Assembly: GCA_938017685.1 (NCBI GenBank)
Contig: CALIIL010000030.1
Coordinates: 1 to 64,000, forward strand
Direction of reading: 5' to 3'
Source: an uncultured Chitinophagaceae bacterium
Lineage (GTDB): Bacteria > Bacteroidota > Bacteroidia > Chitinophagales > Chitinophagaceae
Length of the DNA: 64,000 bases
Below the pieces are notes generated by a model. The model did no database searches. It was not told the origin of the DNA and saw only the letters and a list, made by a program, of their open reading frames with translations. Position numbers and translations under genes: made by a program. Shown here one piece after another: positions 30,890 through 38,066 of the stretch; the first letter of the stretch is position 1, and each line of letters begins with the position of its first letter.

Positions 30890-30973
30890 ACTATCACTTC
30901 CTTGTCAGAAGTTACCCTTGTGGCAAAAGCTACTCTGTAAATGAAGTTGTAATAAAAAAGAAATATTCTTGGC

Positions 30974-31056
30974 AAAATGTATCTCAAAACGTCTTGTAGG
31001 AGAGAATGCGGAAGCATTCTTGTTATTCACTCCTACGAGCGTTGTTGATACATTTT
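30974..31056. other. 83-nt nested palindrome
   Basis: AAAATGTATC/GATACATTTT, AACG/CGTT, GTAGGAG/CTCCTAC, GAATGC-GGAA-GCATTC nested symmetrically. Confidence 0.85.
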
Positions 31057-31127
31057 AGATCCCTGAGAAAATAGAAGCCCACCTGAGCCTCAACTTTATT
31101 CACATACGTTGCGTCACCAGAAAAAAA

Positions 31128-31144
31128 ATTGTCAAATAGACAAT
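31128..31144. promoter_or_regulatory. candidate operator ATTGTC-AAATA-GACAAT
   Basis: 6-bp inverted repeat in the divergent region upstream of an XRE regulator. Confidence 0.4.
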
Positions 31145-31184
31145 AGAGTGGTAGTATATCGAAATTTACATATACATAGAATGC

Positions 31185-31217
31185 AAAAAGCGTTGGTTCT
31201 AATCCCCAACGCTTTTT
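31185..31217. promoter_or_regulatory. 12-bp perfect hairpin (terminator/attenuator-like) 5 nt before the XRE start
   Basis: AAAAAGCGTTGG-N9-CCAACGCTTTTT. Confidence 0.7.
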
Positions 31218-31222
31218 AAAAT

Positions 31223-31573
31223 ATGAAAACAAAACAATCATTATCAGCGTATAGAAGCGAACAAGAAATTGCCCTCAAAGACATTGCTCGTGTGCTTCAG
31301 ATAGATACTGCTAATCTTTCTCGCATGGAGCGAGGAGTTAGAGAACCTAGTACGCGTTTATTTCTTCTGTACCACATTTTATTCGATGATATATCTATTC
31401 CGCAATACTTCCGTAAAAACTATAGTCAATGGATAACTCAAATCATACAACGAACTACTTTACTCACAGAGGAACTTGAAAAAGAACAAAGCCCGAATGC
31501 AGAATATAGAGTAGCATATCTCAAGCACATATTAAACCGTCTAAGCACATTGAAACATGAGAGCGAAAAATAG
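31223..31573 (+). CDS. XRE-family HTH regulator
   Basis: LKDIARVLQIDTANLSRMERGVREPSTRLFLLYHIL. Confidence 0.8.
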   Translation: MKTKQSLSAYRSEQEIALKDIARVLQIDTANLSRMERGVREPSTRLFLLYHILFDDISIPQYFRKNYSQWITQIIQRTTLLTEELEKEQSPNAEYRVAYLKHILNRLSTLKHESEK

Positions 31574-32066
31574 CGAAGGCTACGAGCGGGTGCTCTCGTT
31601 CTTTCCCAATGCTCGAGGCGTGGGGTTTGCATATATGGAGGGGCCGATAACAATCTTAGATAAAGGTGTATACAAACAGGACAAGGCAAATAACGTTCAA
31701 CTCATGAAGCGTATTAAAGCTTTAGTGAAGGAGCTACAACCCGAACGAATTTTGTTGGAAGAAATTATCAAGGATACAAAATCAATGCGAGTGAGTAATT
31801 TGATAAAGGAAATTTCGCGTCATGCTAAAACAAAAAATATTCCAGTAACTTTCTATTCAAGAGAGCAGATACAGTTTGTATTCTCAATATGGACGAAGGT
31901 AAAGAAGTCTTCAAAATATGAAATTGCCAAAGTGATTTCAGATTATATTAAGCCCATGCAATTCTTTTTTTACAACGAGCCAAAATATCCAAAGGGAGAG
32001 CCGCATTTTGCTTCGCTCTTTCATGCCGTGTCGATTGGCATTTCGCATTTTTATGTGACGACTTAA
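31557..32066 (+). CDS. RuvC-like (RNase H fold) protein
   Basis: FFPNARGVGFAYMEGP...PERILLEEI...HFASLFHAVSIGISHFY; overlaps the XRE gene. Confidence 0.5.
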   Translation: MRAKNSEGYERVLSFFPNARGVGFAYMEGPITILDKGVYKQDKANNVQLMKRIKALVKELQPERILLEEIIKDTKSMRVSNLIKEISRHAKTKNIPVTFYSREQIQFVFSIWTKVKKSSKYEIAKVISDYIKPMQFFFYNEPKYPKGEPHFASLFHAVSIGISHFYVTT

Positions 32067-32214
32067 AAAACGTACTGTTTACAGGAGCCTGAAAATTGTC
32101 GCGTGGGATTTTTTGACGTTTTCAGTTTAATTATTACCCATCATTATTTGGATAAATAACAAAACGAACTACTTTTTAAGGCAAGTGGTTTTTTTTATAG
32201 AGAAATAGCCAACC

Positions 32215-32239
32215 TAACTTTTTACAAAAAGTTATTTTA
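32215..32239. repeat. left copy of 25-bp palindromic cassette-flanking repeat
   Basis: TAACTTTTTACAAAAAGTTATTTTA, 22/25 identical to 35525..35549. Confidence 0.8.
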
Positions 32240-32290
32240 CGAATAAAATAACCGTCTCATTCCCTTATTTTGTGAAAAAAACATTCTATC

Positions 32291-32959
32291 ATGAAGCAGT
32301 ACAAGTATTTCTCATTCATAACAGGCATCTTTTGTGCAGCATTGGTTATCTCTAATGTCTTAGATACCAAGTTATTTCAAATCGGAAGTGCAGCATTTCC
32401 AGCGGGCATAATATTGTTTCCTATCGTCTATGTATTCGGTGATATTTTTACGGAAGTGTACGGTTTTAGCTACAGCCGTAAAGCAATTTGGGCAGGTTTC
32501 TTTTCTTTATTAATCATGGTAATTACATTGGAGATAGCACGACATCTTGAGCCAGCTGGTTTTTGGAAGAACCAAGAAGCCTTTGAGGCTATCCTCGGTA
32601 AGGTTTGGCGCATCGCTATTGCTTCCATCGTTGCATATTTATCAGGAGAGTTTGTAAATTCATTTACTATGGCAAAAATGAAAGTGAAGCAAGGAGGAAA
32701 GTCTATGCCAATACGTTTTGTGGTTTCTACTATTTTTGGACAGGCAGTAGATACGTCTGTATTTATACTTATTGCCTTTGCAGGAACAATGAATTTTTCA
32801 GCTATGTTTACTTTGTTTTTGTCGGCATGGGCTTTTAAAGTGATTTGGGAGGTGCTGGTACTACCTATAAGCATACCTCTTGTAAATAGACTTAAGAAAA
32901 TTGAAAATGAAGATTACTATGATAATAATACCGACTTTAATCCCTTCAAGATTTCATAG
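32291..32959 (+). CDS. queuosine precursor transporter (YhhQ/VUT family)
   Basis: LVISNVLDTKLFQIG...FPAGIILFPIVYVFGDIFTEVYGFSYSRKAIWAGF; multi-pass membrane. Confidence 0.9.
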   Translation: MKQYKYFSFITGIFCAALVISNVLDTKLFQIGSAAFPAGIILFPIVYVFGDIFTEVYGFSYSRKAIWAGFFSLLIMVITLEIARHLEPAGFWKNQEAFEAILGKVWRIAIASIVAYLSGEFVNSFTMAKMKVKQGGKSMPIRFVVSTIFGQAVDTSVFILIAFAGTMNFSAMFTLFLSAWAFKVIWEVLVLPISIPLVNRLKKIENEDYYDNNTDFNPFKIS

Positions 32960-32963
32960 TAGT

Positions 32964-33653
32964 ATGAGTAAAAGTAGGGTTAATAAAAAAGAAGTATATT
33001 ACTTCAAGGAGGAGTATTGCAATGAAAATGAAACTATAGTCGAAATAATAAATAAGGACTTACAACAATATTTCAAACCACCTATTCTTGACGTAGGCTC
33101 TGGTATTGGCGATATTGCGTTTAAGTCATTTAAAGGAAAGAAGACAATACTTATAGACGTTAATCCAATCACTAAGCATGATTACCCTTGCCGACCGAAA
33201 CACGTCCGCAAGCAGGCAGATTTCTTAGAGTTCAAAAGCAAAGAGCAAATCAATACCATTCTTATTTCTCATACACTTCAATTCATTGACGAAGATATAG
33301 AAGAGTTAAATGGCAAAATTGAAGAACTAAAACCCGAGTATCTTGTTATGGTTTTGAACAAAAACAATGATTTTATGGGAGAGGTTATAGAATGGACAAA
33401 TGAACATTTTGCCATTTCAAATCCCGAAGTACGGATAGATAACTTCCCTCTGGGGTATAATCTAATTAAAAGCGTCCCCTTTGTGGCTGAAATTATTTGC
33501 GAAGATTTTGAAACACTAGCACAGCAAATTTCCTATCTTATGCTAATAGACCTTAAAGAAAAGAAGCAAGAGATTTTAACTTTTTTGAAAACCAATCTAC
33601 AAACCCCTAGTTTTACATTTAATCAATCCATAGACGTATATCACAGATTATGA
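32964..33653 (+). CDS. class I SAM-dependent methyltransferase-like protein
   Basis: PPILDVGSGIGDIAFKSFKGKKTILIDVNP; 4-nt overlap with the next gene. Confidence 0.7.
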   Translation: MSKSRVNKKEVYYFKEEYCNENETIVEIINKDLQQYFKPPILDVGSGIGDIAFKSFKGKKTILIDVNPITKHDYPCRPKHVRKQADFLEFKSKEQINTILISHTLQFIDEDIEELNGKIEELKPEYLVMVLNKNNDFMGEVIEWTNEHFAISNPEVRIDNFPLGYNLIKSVPFVAEIICEDFETLAQQISYLMLIDLKEKKQEILTFLKTNLQTPSFTFNQSIDVYHRL

Positions 33654-34168
33654 GCAAAGACAATTTACAAACTTTATTTGGCTTCGTTGAAAACGAAGAA
33701 GTCCGCGAAAAATTACAGCAGTCAGAAGACCGCATACGCCGTTCGTACAATGAGCTATTTTCGGGCTATAAACTACAAGCCAAAGATATTCTCAATGACG
33801 TAGTCCATGTAAAGGATTACAATGGAATTGTAGAAATGAGAAACATTCAGTTTTATAGTATGTGCGAACATCACTTTGCACCATTTTTTGGCAGTTGTGA
33901 TATTTACTATCAACCCAAGGAAATAATAACTGGGCTTGGTAAGCTGGTGCGACTTGTTAAGGATATGCACAGTAAGCGGCTTCAAATACAAGAGTTAATG
34001 ACTCGAGATATATGTCAAGATATTATGAAGGAGTTGGAAGCAGAAGGTTGTTATGTAAGAACGCAGGCGAAACATCTTTGTATATGCTCTCGTGGCCCAC
34101 AAGATGATTTGTCTGAAACAGTTTGTACGTATGCAGAAGGAACTCTTAAAAATAAAATATTTGAGTAA
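33650..34168 (+). CDS. folE: GTP cyclohydrolase I family protein
   Basis: FYSMCEHHFAPFFG, GLGKLVRLV, RLQIQELMT, AKHLCICSRGPQDD. Confidence 0.9.
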   Translation: MSKDNLQTLFGFVENEEVREKLQQSEDRIRRSYNELFSGYKLQAKDILNDVVHVKDYNGIVEMRNIQFYSMCEHHFAPFFGSCDIYYQPKEIITGLGKLVRLVKDMHSKRLQIQELMTRDICQDIMKELEAEGCYVRTQAKHLCICSRGPQDDLSETVCTYAEGTLKNKIFE

Positions 34169-34176
34169 GTAGCAGT

Positions 34177-35526
34177 ATGTCCTCTTTTGAAATACATAAC
34201 GACTTTAATGAACTAGATTTTATTTTAAAAAAATCCAGCTCGGAGAAGGATTTGTTTGATATGATTACAAGAGAGATTTTCGGCGATAATTTACTTTTTG
34301 CTATTATAGAAACAACAACTATAGGCGACGTTTCGGGAGTAGGAACAAGTCAATATATTGCTCACAAGCCTTATGAGTATATACAAGAAGTAATCCATAA
34401 AGATTATTTCGACATTATTCAAACTGTAAAAAGTGATAAGTTTGGCGGGCCCTCTAAATATATCAATTGGTACAGGAGAGATAATAGTTATTATGTTATT
34501 GGAAAGAATAGGGAGACGGAGAAATCATTTGAAGGAAAATTGAATAGTGAAATATTACCACCATACGAAAAGGACAAAACAGCTGAGCAATACATTTCAG
34601 ATTATGTAACTCCCTTAACGGAAGAAACAATACGCAGTTTCTTTAATTTATACGTGGACAGTTTACTTGAAAAAGAGTGGTTTAGAGAGCTGCCGAATTA
34701 TTTTGTTTTAGTTAAGCCATTAAGTGTCAAAGACGATAGTGCTTGGTATATCCCTTTAGGAAATCTATATGTAAAGATTGGAACTAAGACTACTGTTGAA
34801 CTAGAAACATATCAAAAGTATGTGACTATTTTACAAACGGCTTGGTTCAAAAAATATGGAGCCAAAATGCTTCAAGAGTTTTCAAAAAAACGAACCAGTG
34901 ACGAGTATAAGCCGAAGTATACCATCGATAAGGATATGGGGAAGCGTTTTGGCGAACCTTTATTTACTATTAGTGGTAGGCCAATAATGTTTCATGACCT
35001 CTTTCAGATTACTTTTGATTCTGAGGAATACAGAGCGTGTCAAGAGACAGAAGGGTATTTGCTATTGGAATCATCGGAGTTAATAAAAGAATTAATAAAA
35101 AAAGACCCTACAAATAAGCAAGGTATTTCTGATTTTGTTCGTTCCATTTTTAAAGATTATTCCGAAAATGACCCTGCCAATTTCATCAAGGCCAACAAGG
35201 ACGGATTGGTGAAGTTAAATGGTATTGGTAAAGAATGTGTTCACTATTTTCTGCAACTATTGTCTCTACGGAGACTGGCACTTATGTTGTTGTTCGTGTA
35301 TGACATGACTTTTGAAGAAGTGCATAGTTGTATTACATATGGTGAGAGAGGCAAAAGTAAATCACCAAGCATCTCCAAGTACTTTCGTGAAAATACATTT
35401 GTTTATAAAAAGAACAGGAAGCTAAACGTTGAACTACTTGCAGAGCGAGAGGAGAAATTTCTGCAAAACACATTTCAAAAGATACAGAAAAATTTTCCAA
35501 ACTTCTCCAGTACCCTTTTCAAATAA
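34177..35526 (+). CDS. hypothetical protein, no family recognised (449 aa)
   Basis: Long ORF 8 nt downstream of folE, same operon. Confidence 0.8.
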   Translation: MSSFEIHNDFNELDFILKKSSSEKDLFDMITREIFGDNLLFAIIETTTIGDVSGVGTSQYIAHKPYEYIQEVIHKDYFDIIQTVKSDKFGGPSKYINWYRRDNSYYVIGKNRETEKSFEGKLNSEILPPYEKDKTAEQYISDYVTPLTEETIRSFFNLYVDSLLEKEWFRELPNYFVLVKPLSVKDDSAWYIPLGNLYVKIGTKTTVELETYQKYVTILQTAWFKKYGAKMLQEFSKKRTSDEYKPKYTIDKDMGKRFGEPLFTISGRPIMFHDLFQITFDSEEYRACQETEGYLLLESSELIKELIKKDPTNKQGISDFVRSIFKDYSENDPANFIKANKDGLVKLNGIGKECVHYFLQLLSLRRLALMLLFVYDMTFEEVHSCITYGERGKSKSPSISKYFRENTFVYKKNRKLNVELLAEREEKFLQNTFQKIQKNFPNFSSTLFK

Positions 35527-35549
35527 CTTTTAACCAAAAGTTATGTTAG
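35525..35549. repeat. right copy of 25-bp palindromic cassette-flanking repeat
   Basis: TAACTTTTAACCAAAAGTTATGTTA, begins at the stop codon of the 449-aa ORF. Confidence 0.8.
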
Positions 35550-35853
35550 CATAGTTTTTTTTGAAATAAAGTTATTTCAATTCCATGTTTCTATCTAAAA
35601 GTTAAGTGCGGCCATTTGAGCTTTTTACTCCTTTATACATTCGAAGAAGTTTTCAAAGTTGCGTTGGCAAAGTTCAAAATCGGGGCACAAAAAAGAGCCC
35701 TTAGTATAAGAGCCCCGCCAACCTCCCGTCAAAGGCATTGGCTAAGGTATATAAGTTTCTGACTCTTATTTACCCTACAATCACACTAGCAAGGCCAATA
35801 TAATTGTCAATACCTAGGACGGTTTTTGAGACGTAACGTTTAAAAGCCGAATT

Positions 35854-36048
35854 ATGGATAACAAAAAATTACAAAGCAGTAAGAACAAGACAGATGAGCT
35901 AACAATGGAGCAGTATAGCCTCCAGATTGCATCTCAAATTGAAAAGAGACGACAGGATTACCTAAAATCTTTAAAAGGTAAAGAGGACAAGCCTGCAATT
36001 CCTTTTACTTTTTATTATAACGATTACAAACAAAGCGCAACGGAATAA
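35854..36048 (+). CDS. small hypothetical protein (64 aa)
   Basis: Charged ORF at head of the mobilization operon. Confidence 0.45.
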   Translation: MDNKKLQSSKNKTDELTMEQYSLQIASQIEKRRQDYLKSLKGKEDKPAIPFTFYYNDYKQSATE

Positions 36049-36090
36049 TTCTGTTGTGCTTTTTCATTTTATAAACAAAAATTAAAACGC

Positions 36091-37935
36091 ATGAAAATTT
36101 TACAAGTACTAAAAAATAAACTAAGGAAAATGCCAAACTCAAAACTACATTGCGAAAATCGCATAGCGCAAAGAAAACCCGAACTCAAACAAGTTTTCGA
36201 TAAGATAGCGTCACGCCTATCAGTCATGCCGCAAGAAGCTTTAGCTACATGTGGCATAGAAAACTATCTACATGAAGCAAAAGCCGTGGCTGAAAGTTTA
36301 ACTCAAGAAGTTACGAAGACAATCTCTATTCCTGTTGAGCAAATGGCGGTAAATATTGACCGTATAGACACGTCAGAAAAATCAGGAGAGCTAACAGCAG
36401 ATATTCAGGCTAAAACAAATGCTGTCAATTTTAAAACAGGAGAATTACTCATTGGCGAGAACACAGACGAGCAAAAGGTAAAAAAATACAAGAGGATAAT
36501 TCGTCCTGTCAAAGGGTTACTTACCATGCTTGATACAATCCTATTTGCAGGAGCGTTAACACTTACAGGTATGACAACATTGTCTGCTTATGCCAGTAGT
36601 ATAGGCATTGGCATTGGGTTCTATTTCTATACAACACATATTGTTATGAAGATAAAGAAGGTGGCAAATTCTAATTGGAAAATTGAGCTTCCTTTGTTTA
36701 TCGTTGCGCTTGCGGTTCCTTCATATATCTTTTTTCGTTTTGCTATTCTTCGCGCTGACATGCTCAAAGCAACTCTTGAACTAGAAGGAGTGAATTTTGA
36801 TTTAAGCCCAATCACATTCGTAATACTGAACGTATTTCTTGTATTCTGCGCCATGATTTTGACGAGGGTTTATCGTCCTGAACAACATATATTGGAGCAG
36901 TCTGAAAAAAATAAATCGGAACGCAAAGCAATACAGAAAGAGCAAAAAAATATACAAACATTGCAAGACGAAAAGTCCAATCTGCAACCAAATCTTCGCT
37001 CTAAAACATTAGGGCGTTACGCTAGAATATGCCGAGCGAAAGAAGTAGTGGCAGACGTACATAATGAATATCGCACACAATGGGAACAAGCAAAGGGTAT
37101 GATATTAGCACGCACGCAAGGATCGGCCGCAGAAGCACTTTCAAAAGTGAGGTTGCCACCGCTTGAGCGAAACCCTTATGAGGAGGTCAATAAGAGAGAG
37201 AGTAAGACATATTTTTTTATACCATTTTTAATTTTCATTTTCCTATCTGCTTGTACAAGTAACACAGCACCAACTAAGGCAGTCCTTATTTATGATTTTA
37301 GCGATAAACTATTAGCACAAGAACAAATCGGCAATATTAATAAGCAAGATTTTCAAAGAGTTTTTCTTCCCAAAGAGACAATAGCAGGGCATGAATTTGA
37401 ACAAGTATCGGTGACAGATAAAATGTATGGAGAAGCGATACAAAAAATATCACTTATAGCTAAGAAGAGTATAGTAAATGGAAGTGACTGGACCAGACGT
37501 GCTGAAAAAGCTGTTTTTGTAAAGAAAGGCGTAAAGCTCCTGCATAGTTTACAATCAAAACCTACTGGAGAGAGCCGCACGCTTTTATTATTTCAAGTAC
37601 ACAAGGTCTTGAACGGCATACAGCAATCAGATATTAAATCAGCTCGCATAGTTGTTTGTTCAGATTGGCTAGAGCATTCCGAGACATTGAATTTATACGA
37701 CCCCAAAACGCTCAAGAAATTACAGGAACATCCTGCGGAATTATATAAGCTCATAGACCAAGAATTTCCCTTGCAGAAAATCACGAAGCCCATTGAGATA
37801 ATTTTTCTTTTTCGATCTAGCACAACTAAAGAAGATACTTTATTTCACATAGTTAGTGGCTTGAGAAAATATTATGAGAGCAAAAACATAGAGGTACAAA
37901 TAACAACAAACCTTCAAAATATTAATCAACTATGA
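36091..37935 (+). CDS. multi-TM protein with internal lipobox-like segment (614 aa)
   Basis: TM helices in first half, KTYFFIPFLIFIFLSACTSN in the middle, soluble C-terminal domain. Confidence 0.6.
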   Translation: MKILQVLKNKLRKMPNSKLHCENRIAQRKPELKQVFDKIASRLSVMPQEALATCGIENYLHEAKAVAESLTQEVTKTISIPVEQMAVNIDRIDTSEKSGELTADIQAKTNAVNFKTGELLIGENTDEQKVKKYKRIIRPVKGLLTMLDTILFAGALTLTGMTTLSAYASSIGIGIGFYFYTTHIVMKIKKVANSNWKIELPLFIVALAVPSYIFFRFAILRADMLKATLELEGVNFDLSPITFVILNVFLVFCAMILTRVYRPEQHILEQSEKNKSERKAIQKEQKNIQTLQDEKSNLQPNLRSKTLGRYARICRAKEVVADVHNEYRTQWEQAKGMILARTQGSAAEALSKVRLPPLERNPYEEVNKRESKTYFFIPFLIFIFLSACTSNTAPTKAVLIYDFSDKLLAQEQIGNINKQDFQRVFLPKETIAGHEFEQVSVTDKMYGEAIQKISLIAKKSIVNGSDWTRRAEKAVFVKKGVKLLHSLQSKPTGESRTLLLFQVHKVLNGIQQSDIKSARIVVCSDWLEHSETLNLYDPKTLKKLQEHPAELYKLIDQEFPLQKITKPIEIIFLFRSSTTKEDTLFHIVSGLRKYYESKNIEVQITTNLQNINQL

Positions 37936-38063
37936 AAGACGTACTGACATTATCATTTAAAATTATTGGGTTAGCCACGCAGCTTCTTTTAAAAGTGGCC
38001 GAAGTGTTTTTTACTGCCCTTCAAAAAATCTTTGAGGCTATAAATAAATCATTAAAAAATTAA
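37932..38063 (+). CDS. 43-aa hydrophobic small protein
   Basis: MKDVLTLSFKIIGLATQLLLKVAEVFFTALQKIFEAINKSLKN; ATGA overlap with the upstream stop, 3 nt before the next gene. Confidence 0.55.
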   Translation: MKDVLTLSFKIIGLATQLLLKVAEVFFTALQKIFEAINKSLKN

Positions 38064-38066
38064 ATT

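Noticed and set aside
31023-31241. 72-aa minus-strand ORF across the divergent region
   Set aside because: Covers the operator, hairpins and XRE start; likely spurious.
31557-32066. TnpB/IscB-type RNA-guided nuclease near the 83-nt structure
   Set aside because: Protein is only 169 aa, with no HNH or TnpB zinc motif; it looks like a stand-alone RuvC-like protein.
32067-32290. Possible preQ1 riboswitch upstream of the YhhQ-like gene (AATAACAAAACGAAC resembles a preQ1-I tail)
   Set aside because: The nearby hairpin TTATTT-GGAT-AAATAA lacks the loop needed to pair with the tail; no convincing preQ1-I/II match by eye. A covariance-model search would decide.
32291-35526. Canonical Dpd 7-deazaguanine DNA modification cluster
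   Set aside because: No queC/D/E or recognisable dpdA-K genes; only FolE and YhhQ are shared, so not called as Dpd.
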